Positions 46,505-57,658 of a DNA stretch of 64,000 nucleotides are shown here, piece by piece. Numbering within the stretch: the first letter of the stretch is position 1; each line of letters starts with the position of its first letter. Both the position numbers and the translations under genes were made by a program. The notes beneath the pieces are model-generated. The model did no database searches. It had not been told where the DNA came from and saw only the letters and a list, made by a program, of their open reading frames with translations. The stretch spans positions 18,566,759 to 18,630,758 of the forward strand of contig CM047428.1 of NCBI GenBank assembly GCA_026168455.1. The letters are read 5' to 3'. The stretch comes from Theocolax elegans (Eukaryota > Arthropoda > Insecta > Hymenoptera > Cerocephalidae).

Positions 46505-48505
46505 CTGAATGAGTTTCTGAATTATAGGCATCTTCATCAACCATATTAAGTGGGCTGTCTGCTTTGCGTTTTTTGGTCTTATTGGTTAATTTTTCTACTT
46601 TCTTCTCTATCTGCTTCTCATTTTGGTTTACTCTTGGGAGTGTTTTTTTATATTCCTCCTCATCTTCATTGTTTTCTGACTCTGAGTCACTTTCATCTAC
46701 AGTTTTATTGACGTCGTCATCTTTGTAACACATCGTTGCTTTAAGCAAAACTGGGGCTACAGAGAGGATTTGTTCTTGAAATAAGCTTTGTGCATATATA
46801 TTTTTATTGATTTTTTGACTGTGACCTAGGTATTGGTAGAGATCCGTTCTTTGACCATCGGTTAATTCCAAACTTTTGGCGATGGTTGACACATTCTTGC
46901 GAAATAACGTTCCTCGTAGTCGATTTGGATAGTCTGCGTTAATTTGGGTGGAATGTTTGCGAAATGTTTGGCAAGCCGATAGGTGTCGGTTTTCATTTTG
47001 GACAGTACTTTCAATACCGAATATATATGGATTATTACTAGGGATTTTAGCTTCTGATCGATATTTTAAGAGTAAATCAATCCCTATTTTATCTTTTTTG
47101 TTTAATAAAACGGGAACAGTCCTATTTAATTTTCCTCTTATCAGTATTCTATAAAATCTACTTAAGAAAAGTTGATCTTCTTTTGATAATTTGTTGTAAG
47201 ATTCGCAATTAGAGTCAAGATGTTCCAATTTTTTATATGTCGACAACTTTATACGTTCAGTTTCTCCTGCACGACGACAATTAAAAAGTTGAATGTGCAT
47301 CAAAATAGACTCACCTAATAATTTCCATGTTGTAATATTAAATCCACTTTTTTGCAGTGTGTTTATAGAGTAGCTTATGTTATTAACTATGTACTTATAT
47401 AACTTGGCTATATCGGAAGTTGTGGGTAGTTTTACTATTTTTGATCGCTGTTGTTCGACGAATGACTCTGCAATTGTTTTACTTATATATTTATTATAAT
47501 TTGTAGTATATAAATGTGCAAATTCCATAGCACTTTCTTTAGCTTTTGGATTTTTCGATTTAATGCATTCAGATACCCATAGGTCACATAATTCTTTTAT
47601 GTAAGATCCAGCTGCTGCAGCAACTGCTGGGTGTTCGTAGTATCCTGTTATTTTATTATAATCACCCACTTCACTAATAACCGCCGATAATAGATCATAG
47701 TTTTCAGGTACAAAGAAATTGCTAAAATCTTGAATATCTGAACAAAGATTCCTTAAAATAAGAAGACAGCGAGCCAATAGTCGGACACGTGCGCGTATCA
47801 TGTTCCCTTGATGAGGACTGTGTCTGTGTTTAAAAGCATAACCGTTGCCGTAGTCAATTATAAGTAGATCGTTCTGAATAGTTGTCAATATTTCTCCAAT
47901 GCGAACATGAGACAAAATATCTTGGAAGTAATCACTGATTTTCTCATTAAAATTTCCTACAAGTTTTCTATTCAGTGTCAATTGTGATACTGTGACCTTG
48001 TTTTCAGTACATCTATCATAATGTTTATAAAAATACTTTCGAACAAAGTACCCACTACAGTTAGAACACATAGTGTACATTGCAACCGTCTTATCTGGTT
48101 TATCTTTTCTAGGTCTTCGAGCCGTTAGAAAATTCTGATTAAATTGACATTGCATGTTGTGTTTTGCAATTGCTGCTTTTCTTAGGTAATCAAACAATTG
48201 ATTTCGAAATTTTTGCTCTTGAGAAATCTCGCTATCTTTTATCCTTCTAGTACCCTTTGTACCGTACAATTTTTGAATTAAAATTTCTTCACTATGTACA
48301 TTTTCATAATGTCGCGAGAGAGTAGTTCCCCATTTACCACAATAATAGCAGGGATAAGTTTTTCGTGTAGAACTTGATTTTTCTACAATCTTCTCTGTCT
48401 CCCTCCTTAATGCTTCTCCAACAACATCCCTATTTAAATTTCTTTCTGCTTTCGAAGTGAGAGGATTATCTAATTTCATAACAGGCTCGCTCTTTTGAAA
48501 CGTAA
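46505..48505 (-). CDS. Tyrosine-recombinase-like protein with zinc fingers, main exon
   Basis: A 2001-nt exon, phase 1 at both ends (acceptor TTATTTTAG; donor CATTCAG/GTAAGC), 667 codons. In order: a C2H2-like finger (CYYCGKWGTTLSRHYENVH), a second Cys/His motif (CSNCSGYFVRKYFYKHYDRC), an alpha-helical middle region, then a tyrosine-recombinase-like catalytic domain: CRRAGE (first Arg), KLNRTVPVLL (Lys region), LRGTLFRKN (second Arg), YLGHSQKINKNIY (His and the Tyr nucleophile). The tail is acidic (SDSESENNEDEEEY) then basic. The catalytic Arg, Arg, His and Tyr positions are intact, so DNA cleavage is plausible; alternatively this is a domesticated DNA-binding protein. An open frame continues upstream of the acceptor into a Phe/Tyr-rich stretch that I regard as intron. 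Confidence 0.85.
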
Positions 48506-48571
48506 CTAAAATAATAGAGAAATAAGAAATTAAAAGAATATTTATTACAAAATAGTTTAAAAAAATATTTT

Positions 48572-48711
48572 TCGACATAGTATCCGTAAAGTACGACTTT
48601 ACGTACTGTTTTGCGGACGTAAAGTATGTACACGTGTTCGTAAAGTCGCACTTTCCGTCCGACAAACAGTACGTAAAGTCGTACTTTACGAATACTACAT
48701 GTCGAAAATAA
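48572..48711. repeat. Nested palindrome just upstream of the recombinase exon
   Basis: The outer arms (TTCGACATAGTA at the left, mirrored at 48700-48711) and the inner self-complementary word GTAAAGTACGACTTTAC, itself present twice in inverted positions, give about 50-bp arms. It resembles in design, though not clearly in sequence, the GCGTAAAACGCGATTTTACGC repeats at 29985 and 40705. It may be a MITE or a folded intronic element. Confidence 0.6.
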
Positions 48712-49063
48712 TGTTCGCGACCGATAAATTGAAGAACGATAAATATAACTTATTTTTTCGAAAAACTAGATTCCTTGATAATGCTTTATGCAGACATAGA
48801 TCAATCAATTTTCTAGAAACAAAAGATTTATTTTGGAATGTTTGGATAAAACCATTAAGGTTAAGAAAATTATTGAGGTAGGTTTGAAAGTATCATGTTA
48901 AAGTAAAAATAGACTAATACAGTGCATTATGTGTTTAAAAAATGTACTTTTAAACAGGAGGAAAACGTATTGCTAATGTTTCAAATTATTATTTAGAAAA
49001 TAATTTTCATTTTTCATTTTTATATTTATCTTATGATATTAGTATAAATATATAGGAACATAC

Positions 49064-49393
49064 CTTTTTTAGCATTTCCAGTTTTATCTTTTTTAATAGT
49101 TATTTGAATTTCCTCATTTAAATCATGTTTCGCATTGTCTGCATTCATTGCTTTCACTGATATTGTATTTGTTTCACTAACTGTAGTTTCAACATTCTCA
49201 TTAAATTCATTTTCTTTATTTTTGTTATTAGAATACTTCAATATGTTATCAATATCTTCGACAGAAAGATGCTCAAACATATTAATATCATTAACTGTAT
49301 CAAAATTGCTGTCTTCTTTATTTTGTTTCTCAAAGTTATATATATTTGGATTTTTATCAGTTGAAAAATTGGAAACATTATTACGGAATTCGT
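49064..49393 (-). CDS. Recombinase-locus exon 4, acidic/Asn-rich
   Basis: Acceptor AACTTATAG and donor AAAAAAG/GTATGT enclose 330 nt in one frame, phase 1-1. The product is rich in Asn, Glu and Asp (MFEHLSVEDIDNILKYSNN in the middle) and ends in a Lys-rich patch. No domain recognised; probably disordered. It can join the exon at 51295 and the main recombinase exon at 48505 in frame. Confidence 0.6.
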
Positions 49394-50142
49394 CTATAAG
49401 TTAAAAAAAGTCACTTACAAAATAATATATATCACGCATGTGGTATACATTTTTGGTTTTACTGCAATTCAGACTTAGATTAAAAGTTTGCATGAAAATA
49501 ACGCAAGAAAAGAGTTGCATAAGATAACGTGGTAGCAACCCATCTTACTGCAATAAATAATTGAGGTTTGTTACATAAACACAATCTGTGTTTGAATGCG
49601 TCATATATTATTTACTACGCATACATAATAAATTATATTTTTAGAAAGAAACAAGTTTTTTCATTGGAAATTGTAAATGGACCAAAACGTATAAAATTGT
49701 GTTAAAGTGTACCAAAATGTATCAGTGTATATACATTTTAACATTTTAAAAAATGTTCAGAATGTTTTATTGATGTTTACTTCTAATACCCTTGATAGAC
49801 TTTAATATGATTTAATACAGTTTGATTCACTTCAACATACTTTAACACATTTTGGTAGACTTTGATGCAATTTGACATACTTTCCATACATTTTTAAAAA
49901 TGTTTCTACATCTCAGAATTTAAATTATTTTTTGTAAGAATGCTTGCAATATTTGCGTTATTTTCTTAAACAAACAAAATTCATCTAATTTCTGAATTCC
50001 TGCAGACGTACAACAATATATAACAAGCATAAGGACTAGCAATTGATTCCAAAGAATTAAATTTTTTTCAGTTTTTAATCTTAGGCTACCTGGCAGTCTT
50101 ATAAACGTAATATACCTGTGTACGCAAGTGTTACAAAAATAA
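49394..50142. repeat. Intron with degenerate ACTTTAA-type repeats
   Basis: Between 49670 and 49900 the words ACTTTAATATGATTTAAT, ACTTTAACACATTTTGGTAG and ACTTTGATGCAATTTGAC succeed each other at 20-30-bp spacing without a fixed unit. The remainder is AT-rich with no exon. Confidence 0.5.
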
Positions 50143-51264
50143 CACAGCCACACAAAAAAAAAGTCAAAACCCACGGACCAGACCATATATACCTTATGTT
50201 TTTGAGGTCGCTGATTCCGAATCCGTGGTCCATTTGACCCCATCACCTCAGGGTCAAGGTCAGGTCAAGGTCAAATTTACAAAATTAACGGCAACCAAGG
50301 TTTAACAGTATACATATATGTTTTTGGGGTCGCCGAATCCGAATTCGTGGTCCGTTTGACTCCATCACCTAATAAGGAAAAATTGAAGGAAGGTATTTTT
50401 GACGATCCAGAAATTAGAAAAATGATGGCTGATGACCAGTTTATTAGTTCCATGACAAACATTGAGAAAGCTGCATGGCTTAGCTTTAAGGAAGTTACTG
50501 AAAACTTTTTGGGTAATCGCAGAAGCCCAAATTACAAAGTAATTGTATCTAAAATGGTTGAGAACTATGGGAATATGGGTTGCCCAATGAATTACAAACT
50601 ACATTTTCTGCACAATCACTTGGATAGTTTTCCTGAAAACTGTGGCGATTATAGCGAAGAACAGGGAGAGCGTTTTCACCAAGATGTTAAAGTAATGGAG
50701 AAGCGTTATCAAGGTAGATGGGATGCTAGTATGCTGGCCGACTACTGCTGGATGTTGAAAAGAGATTGTGAAACTACTGGGAAAAAACGTAAAAGGAAAC
50801 CTTTGCACCGATCATTTGATGAGAAACGTGTAAGGTATAGTAAGAAAAAATAAATGGCATGAAGTTTGGTTTGTTTTACAAGAATTTTGTCGATTTTACC
50901 TTCAAATAACCTTCACTATGAGGTGATGAAGTCAAACGGACCACGGATTCGGATTCGGCGACCCCAAAAACATATATGTATACTGTTAAACCGTGGTTGC
51001 CGTAAATTTTGTAAATTTGACCTTGACCTAACCTTGACCCTGAGATGATGGGGTCAAATGGACCACGGATTCGGATTCGGCGACCCCAAAAACATATATG
51101 TATACTGTTAAACCTTGGTTGCCGTTAATTTTGTAAATTTGACCTTGACCTTGACCCTAGGGTGATGGGGTCAAATGGACCACGGATTCGGAATCAGCGA
51201 CCTCAAAAACATAAGGTATATATGGTCTGATCCGTGGGTTTTGACTTTTTTTTGTGTCGCTGTG
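50143..51264. mobile_element. Harbinger-like TIR element with TAA target duplication, 1.12 kb
   Basis: Ends CACAGCCACACAAAAAAAAA and, inverted, CACAGCGACACAAAAAAAAG, with TAA on both sides (50140-50142, 51265-51267). The terminal regions contain head-to-tail units of about 115 bp (GGTCAAATGGACCACGGATT and following): two at the left and three at the right, in inverted orientation. A 3-bp TAA duplication points to the PIF/Harbinger group, but assignment is tentative. It lies 31 bp from the exon ending at 51295, in the intron. Confidence 0.85.
50347..50853 (+). CDS. C-terminal part of a transposon protein (EQGERFHQD family)
   Basis: A 168-codon frame inside the TIR element. From about residue 14 it follows a protein that I know as multi-copy and unnamed in insect, hydrozoan and other genomes: KEGIFDDPEIRKMM, IEKAAWLSFKEVTENFLGN, NYKLHFLHNHLDSFPEN, EEQGERFHQDVKVMEKRYQG, MLADYCWMLKRD. 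Only the C-terminal third is present. The first codons (start GTG) come from the terminal repeat, so the original start is gone. The frame is intact to the stop. The function of the family is not known to me; its repeated presence inside transposons suggests a transposase. It is probably non-functional here. Confidence 0.7.
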   Translation: MVRLTPSPNKEKLKEGIFDDPEIRKMMADDQFISSMTNIEKAAWLSFKEVTENFLGNRRSPNYKVIVSKMVENYGNMGCPMNYKLHFLHNHLDSFPENCGDYSEEQGERFHQDVKVMEKRYQGRWDASMLADYCWMLKRDCETTGKKRKRKPLHRSFDEKRVRYSKKK

Positions 51265-51294
51265 TAATAATTTATTTATAGCAAAGAATTTCAC

Positions 51295-51408
51295 CTTGGA
51301 TTTGTGCAGGTTGACCTTCGCTGATGAGACTAATATCTTGTTTTGTTTCAAAGATGGGCTCTATTAGCTTAATAATATGCTTCTCGTCATGACTCTGCTC
51401 AATATATT
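51295..51408 (-). CDS. Recombinase-locus exon 3
   Basis: A 114-nt minus-strand exon, acceptor TTTTTCTAG and donor ATCCAAG/GTGAAATT, phase 1-1. Encodes an acidic 37-residue segment (EQSHDEKHIIKLIEPIF). No domain. The frame and phase fit the neighbours. Confidence 0.5.
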
Positions 51409-51695
51409 CTAGAAAAACATAATTGTATACATGCATATATATGCTTTCTTTTTTAGTAATCATAATTCAAAAATTTGATATTTATTGTCGAAAAAATATA
51501 TAATAGTTAATGATATCAAGTATAATTCACTGTTAAAATTTCAAACTATAGTTGTAATTTATTTATGAATAAAAAAATAAATTGTAAAATAATTATCTTT
51601 TCTTTGATCTATATTTAAAGACTTAGTCCTTTCTTTTTTGCTCAATATTAGAGTAATGTGAATATACTAGTGAAGACATATTACAGAAAACATAC

Positions 51696-51857
51696 CTATG
51701 CAAACGAAATTATCCGTCTCTGTAAATATAACCTCATCCTGACATGGATTAATATGTGTACTATTATGCATAAAATTAGACAATGGAATAATATTATCAC
51801 CTTGAAGCAATTGATCGCTTTTTATTCTTAATCCAGATGAAGAGTTTCCATTAACAT
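51696..51857 (-). CDS. Recombinase-locus exon 2
   Basis: A 162-nt minus-strand exon, acceptor AATTTGTAG and donor TTGCATAG/GTATGT, phase 1-1. Peptide Ser/Asn-rich (GNSSSGLRIKSDQLLQGD), no domain. Confidence 0.5.
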
Positions 51858-51909
51858 CTACAAATTAGCATTAAAATTATTATTATTATTTAAAATATTT
51901 ATAGTACAT

Positions 51910-52383
51910 TACTCAACTAGTGAGCAAAATAGGTCATTCCGACACGAGTCGATTTCGACCTCGCCTCGCTCGGGTGACAAAAAAGGCGAGTGGGGATGAG
52001 CTTTGCTCACTAGTTGAGTATACTATTTTTCCTGACAAGGTGGGAGAAATTCGACGTTAGGAAGAATGAAATTTCATTTTTTTTATAAAACACAAGAAAA
52101 GGTCAGTTATGTGAATTATTTTATAGAGTAAAATGTTATTAACAAATATTTGTTTATTATTTATTTATTTGCTATTATTATCAAGGAATTATACTGATAA
52201 ATTATATTTAAGAGAACAATTAAATGATTATTTTAAAATTTAATCATTCTATCTTTACGTGAGCAAAATACCTCATTCCCCCACTATGAAAAGTATTTTG
52301 CTCACTAGTGTGGGAATGTGATATTTTGCTCACGCAAAACAGGCTTCGAAAATCGAATTTCGCTCACCGCGTTAGGAAAAATA
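51910..52383. repeat. Two nested inverted repeats with GTGAGCAAAATA words
   Basis: The first hairpin has arms TACTCAACTAGTGAGCAAA (51910-51928) and its inverse (52003-52021). A second, longer inverted repeat runs from TATTTTTCCTGACAAGGTGG (52023) to its diverged inverse ending near 52383. Between them the word GTGAGCAAAATA occurs in both orientations. A MITE-like insertion is likely; the boundaries are not certain. Confidence 0.55.
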
Positions 52384-52388
52384 AGTTA

Positions 52389-52572
52389 CCGACACGGTGG
52401 CGGAGTGGCGGAGACGCACCTCGGCCGATCACAAAAGTTAAACAACACTGAGCGCGGTTGGCACTTGGATGGGTGAAACCATTCTTGTGCGGCTTTCGGG
52501 ATCGGTTAAGTGTTTCTCCACACTTCACAACGTGAGCGGGAAGTGTAGAATATTCGGTACGGTGTTTGGAGA
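52389..52572 (+). mobile_element. 5S-rRNA-derived SINE, copy 1
   Basis: The block CCGATCACAAAAGTTAAACA, GAGCGCGGTTGGCACTTGG and ATGGGTGAAACC matches the internal control region of 5S rRNA (box A, intermediate element and box C in order). It is preceded by about 45 bp and followed by a tail (CACAACGTGAGCGG, GGTGTTTGG) that are not 5S. The same non-5S flanks occur around the copy at 58618, so this is a dispersed retroposon and not a 5S gene. Confidence 0.8.
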
Positions 52573-52758
52573 GTGATGTATCAATGGAAGAAGGAAGGAG
52601 AAGGAAGTGTAAAAGGAGAATTTATTGTCTGTCCTCGACTCGTAATCAACCACAAATAAATTCAACAATTCATAATTTAGAAGTTGATGTATGAACAATG
52701 CAAACTTCTAAAGAAATTTTTTAATCTTAGAAAATACATATATAAATCAATTTTATAC

Positions 52759-52926
52759 CTGTAGTAGAAGATTTATTTATAATCTCCATTATGTTTTTAT
52801 TATCGGTTTCATCGGTTTGAAAATTGTTCAACATTTTATGGGAATATTTTGTCTCAACAGAATAAGTTGATGCAATTTGTTTATCTTCTATCTTAGTCGA
52901 ATCAACAATTTCTAAATTAGAATAGT
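52759..52926 (-). CDS. Recombinase-locus exon 1 (most upstream exon found)
   Basis: A 168-nt minus-strand exon, acceptor GTAATGATTTCAG and donor ACTACAG/GTATAAAA, phase 1-1. Peptide acidic and Asn/Ser-rich (YSNLEIVDSTKIEDKQIAST), no domain recognised. No initiator exon was found further upstream; the next kilobases hold transposon relics, so the gene start is missing from this annotation. Confidence 0.5.
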
Positions 52927-53139
52927 CTGAAATCATTACAAATTGTTTTTAAAATAAAAATAGCATTTTTCCACAGTGAATGAAAAATAAAGAATACAGG
53001 TTAAAAATCTGTTTTTATCAGAACTTATTTTAGAATTTTCAGGGTAACCCTATTCTTTTTTGCAAAAAATAAGCTAGTAACAAAATCCTATTTTTCTTAA
53101 TTCTATATTTTGTAATAAAGAAATAACAATTTTGATTAT

Positions 53140-54900
53140 TCTATCAATTATTGTAGTGAAAAAAAAATTTGACACAAGAAAGTTTTTTTAGTTTGCCAAG
53201 ATAACGGCAGGAGATAAAGACCCTCCTGATAAGCTTAAAGAAAAGTATTACAAGCGTCAACTTAAAACTCAAGTAGTAACTGATGTGTGTATATATTGTA
53301 GTGACGAGTATCATGTCAGTGGTTTTATCCAGAACATAAAGTAACCTCAAAAAATAAACACATGAATGGGATCACAAGCATAGTAATCGCTCATATGAAA
53401 ATGATGAAAAGGGCATGAAGACAGCTTTTTAGACAATTCTGAGTCTTAGATCATCAAGATTTTGGGAATTGGATTTATAAACACGGTCTTTCCCACAGTA
53501 ATTAATCTAAAAGTATTAGGCTTGGGGCTCCTACTAATGCATCTTTCACTCGTCGAAACTATATATTTTCAAAAGCGTATTCTTTTAGAGTTTGCATTGC
53601 TGGAACTATTTCATTACGCAGTCATTATTCATATCTTTTCGAGTTTAAGTTCTCTTCAATAAAAGAGAGATCAATTATTATATCATCTATGATGCATATT
53701 TATAGTTAAACTTCTGAAAATATTAGTTATGACTTTATTTCTCCAAATGGGTATTTGTATCAAACCTATAACTGCAGTTCTGCCTGTTGCAATAATATTT
53801 CTTAGAAATTACAGATTTTGAGTTATTATTTCTATCATCATCTCATAAAATTTAGTACGACTATTAGGATCATCTTCATTCAAATTATGCACTAGTTGAA
53901 GTGGCTATACCAGTGTGACACTTTCAAAAAATTGATTTTTTTTGTCTTACTCAACAGTTAATACATTCAAAAATATTGTGTAAAAATGTCATAAGCGTAT
54001 CTCTAATACTTTTTAAATGTCAATCTTCTGAAAAACCACTCGCAGGAATAAACTGCTGCACCTACCTGCGGACGAAGTTTCGGAGCTGATGACTCATAAC
54101 TCGAATCTTTTGCATTGTAAGCAGTACATAGGTAAGAGGGGGGAGGCTAGAAATATGTGCCATGTAAAAGGTATTCTGAGACCGTTTGTCGCTGTTGTTG
54201 TCGAAGCGATTGTTTAGTTTACGCGCAGATGTTGTACACTATACAACGGAGCAAAAATAAATGAAAGCTTTGAAAAGAGCACTCACGATAATCCTTTTCA
54301 TAGATCCAGAAAAAAAGAGAAAAGTTTCGAGAAATACGAGTACAGCCCAGAAAAACTGTTACTCCCAAGAGATGACAAAATTATAGTTGATCAGATCCAA
54401 TGATATTCTTACATTGAGTTTTTCTCTGTTTTGTTATTTCTCATTATAATTAAGTTAATTTTCAATATAATTAAGCACTTAAGTTGTGTGCAAATCTTGC
54501 AAAAATTAAATTAAGTTCAATCAAACAAATTCACGGGGTGTAAGATTCAGAATGATTAGTAATGCTTGATGGATTCTTTTCAAAAATGTTCATAACAACG
54601 CTTTCTCTGGATGCTCTGAAGTTGCAACTAAATCTGCTAAAACCGTTTATGAATGGAGTACACAAATTGCCGCAACTGAAGAGAGAGCTAAAACGTAAGA
54701 GAATGAAGGATCAGATGTTAATTTGACTGTTTACGGAGATGATACGTGGAAAAACGAAACACACTTCACGTGTTTTTGTTACAACTTTTGCAGGTAACTT
54801 CAGTAAAAAAATTATTGGTACAGTCATAAAATCAACTTATTTAAAGAGTTGTGAAGTATGAGAAAAGATAAAAGTGCATTCTCAAAAACATAAAAAAATG
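53140..54900 (+). pseudogene. Decayed transposase relics
   Basis: Pieces in changing frames: DKLKEKYYKRQLKTQVV with DVCIYCSDEY (53215-53345), and NAFSGCSEVATKSAKTVYEW, ATEERAKT, VNLTVYGDDTWKNET (54590-54770). The last recalls the DGTW-type motif of Mutator-like transposases. Many stops and frame changes. The family is tentative. Confidence 0.4.
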
Positions 54901-55784
54901 TATACATATTTTTGTAATTTGTCACAATTTTCCGAAATAATTTCAAAACCCTTAACAATTACCTACATCTGAAAAAACAAAGTTGTTTGTCGACAAGTTT
55001 CGAGTGTTTTGAAGGCAAAGATATGCGATTTTTTTTTAATCTAAGAAAAAAGCTATTTAATTCCGCAGAAGGTTCAAGGATTATTTTGGAATACTTATTT
55101 AGATATGGTTTTATTAATGAAAAATTTTAATTAGGTTGTATGTGTTTCATAATTAATGAAAAAATATCCCTTTTGTAATCGTAATTTCTTATAAATTTAG
55201 ATACCTTTGAAAAATACATGTAAATATTAAAAGATAATTGTATTATCATGTATAAATACACATTGATTCATGTAAATGTACGCAATTATGTGTATAGGTT
55301 AATATTAATATACCAAATCGTAATATTTAGCAATACATATCAATATTTATATAGAATTTTAAATTACACAGGCCTACAAAATTTAGGAAAGTTATTTTAC
55401 CAAAAACCATACTATACTTTTCAGAAGTATTTTGATGTGCTGAATCCAAATCCGGGGTCAGAATTGCTCCGGTGGTTCAGGTTTTCGAGATGTCCTAACC
55501 TCAAAGTGAAAAAAAAACACAATTTTGAAACATATTTGCGCTTGTCTAGCATCGCAAATTAATTTTTTCTTCAAAATCTAACCAGCATGTTAATATATCA
55601 AACTAAATCATTAAAATACCGCTGAGTTGGCTTAAATATCTCTTTTTTTCGATGAGATATGCTACTTTGAAAAATTCAAACTTAATTTATAAATGTCTGC
55701 AAACAATAAAACTCTTTTGGTTTTGTTAAATACAATTTCAACGAGTTAATTTCAAATAAAACTCTTTTTACCGATGCACGTCTC
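54901..55784. other. AT-rich DNA with transposon-like scraps
   Basis: A segment near 55430-55520 (TTTTGATGTGCTGAATCCAA, CCGGGGTCAGAATTG) resembles the GCTGATTCCGAATCCGTGG part of the terminal repeats at 50.2 and 51.2 kb. Otherwise no feature. Confidence 0.3.
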
Positions 55785-55960
55785 ATGCCCACAAACCCCA
55801 AACCCATGAACTCCACACCCACAAACCCCAAACTCACAAATCCCAAACCCACAAAATTCCAAACTCAGAAACCCCATACCCACAAACCCCGACCCTATAA
55901 AACCACATACTTAAAATTCCGCAAATCCCAAACCTACTAGCTCCACACTCGATAAACGGT
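55785..55960. repeat. Minisatellite of ACAAACCCCAAACCC type
   Basis: About 12 imperfect copies of a 14-15-bp unit (CACAAACCCCAAACC / CACAAATCCCAAACC). A shorter relative occurs at 34690-34750. Confidence 0.85.
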
Positions 55961-56389
55961 AAGCTCGACACGCCGGATTTATCGGATCATATGCCCGTAA
56001 CTCACACATTTAAAATCAATATTCAGCCAACGCGACGCGTATTCGAAAATTTGTATTCCCAAAATTGTGGGCACGTAAAGATTTATTGGATTTATAAAGT
56101 TTTGTATTGGATATAAAAAGTTTTCACGTGCTAATAAATAATGCCCGCAAATAAATTAGACTTAAATCTTTTTTACCAAACTTAGCCGAATCCAGAGTCA
56201 CGACGTGGACGTGGTGGTATCGACTCCTTTTTCTTTTTTTTTTCTTTTTTTTAATTGTTTTAGTTTTTTTTTATTCTATTCTGGTTTCGAGCATCATATT
56301 CTAATCGATCTATTTCATAGGATCCTTTAAGAAATTTACGTCTGTGACCAGGTGAATTGTCATTTCTAAGCAAATACTAGGGTAATCTG

Positions 56390-56640
56390 CCATCTTTCGC
56401 ACCAAATTTTTCCTGATAATGTATCCTTATATTTGGGGTCTCGATTGTTCCCTAAAAAGTTTTCCACGATTTTCTTTAAACTTTACCAAGCATCTTTTTC
56501 AATTAATGTCATACTCTTATCAAAATTTTCATCTTTCATTAGATTAATAATATCTGGGCCAACAAATTATTCCTTCCTTAATTTTAGAATCAGATATGTG
56601 AGGAAACTTAGACTTGAGATATTTGAAACAATCGCCATCG
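56390..56640 (-). pseudogene. Decayed second copy of the EQGERFHQD-family transposon protein
   Basis: On the minus strand FPHISDSKIKEGI, then after a frame change a segment matching NLMKDENFDKSMTLIEKDAW and ENFLGNNRDPKY, clearly related to IEKAAWLSFKEVTENFLGN of the intact frame at 50347-50853. At least one frame break and one stop. The C-terminal EQGERFHQD part is absent. Confidence 0.6.
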
Positions 56641-57359
56641 GAATTAAGGTGGTTCATGCGCGACCCGCTAGTCAAAAAATTGTTATATATTATGTTTGTG
56701 TAATATACTTCTAATGACAGAATATAATACGCATAAATATATATAATAATTTTATAAATATGTTAAATACTACAGTTATCAATTATTTATTAAAATAAGA
56801 AAAAAATAATTACAATAAAATAAATTAGTTGATTAACCGTGAAAGACGGCGAATAACCTAACCCCTCATATTGTGTAAAACATTACTGTAGCAGCATGTC
56901 TCCTCCGAATGCGAAACAAACAGTGTTAGAAGAAGTATTGGTAAAAGAAAGGACATCGCGCCTCTTGTGCATGTACAGTTAGTGCTATATTACACATGAC
57001 TATGCAGAGGTGGGCATTTGTTGTATCGTTAGTTACTCGTTACTTTAACGATACAATATCTTCGATACTTTGGGATCGTCGATTTTTTTTATTAGTTTCT
57101 TTTTCGATACTGTATCGACGATCCAAAAGTATCGACAATACTTTTACCGTATTAATACAGTATTAATACTTTATACCGATACAGTATTACCGTTCTTTTA
57201 TTATTATATTTTGTATCGCTGATGCATCGAGTATAATTTGTTAAATAATCAAAGTTACACCGAGGCCATAAAGTGTGCAAATTTTTTTAATTTTCGGCCT
57301 AACTATTTTTAATAAATGAATAAATACATTTAAATAATTTTTATTTAATGAAATTTGAA

Positions 57360-57597
57360 CCCTTTCACTGGCAATGTATCATATATGATCAAAAAAAAAT
57401 CGTGCCTCAACTGTTGGAAAATTCACCTTCAACCCCTCATTTAGGGGTAGGAAATGAAAAATTTGCGAAAATAAACATCAGAATCAACTCTGAGTCCCCA
57501 AAAACCCCGATATTCATAATTATCGTATAATTTGTTTAAGTTTATTGTCTTACCATTTTTGGCACGTAAAGTAAAAAAAGCTGCACCAGTGAAAGGG
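57360..57597. mobile_element. piggyBac-like MITE nested in the hAT element
   Basis: Ends CCCTTTCACTGGCAATG and, inverted, CCCTTTCACTGGTGCAG. TTAA lies at the right (57598-57601) and TGAA, probably mutated TTAA, at the left. 238 bp, non-coding. Confidence 0.65.
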
Positions 57598-57658
57598 TTA
57601 AGCTTACAGCAAATACTTCTATTTAAGATTATTTTGTACACAATTGACTTTTATTGGT

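Noticed and set aside
48506..48665. Upstream extension of the recombinase frame to an ATG at 48665
   Set aside because: The added residues are Phe/Tyr/Ile-rich, lie in the nested palindrome, and a clear acceptor with phase 1 is present at 48505.
52389..52572. A functional 5S rRNA gene
   Set aside because: Only the internal control region matches; the 5' third of 5S is replaced by unrelated sequence and there is no T-run terminator at the right place.
56915..56995. A plus-strand ATG frame with a short, gene-like start (MSPPNAKQ)
   Set aside because: It is only about 28 codons long; a possible donor exists but no downstream exon was found.
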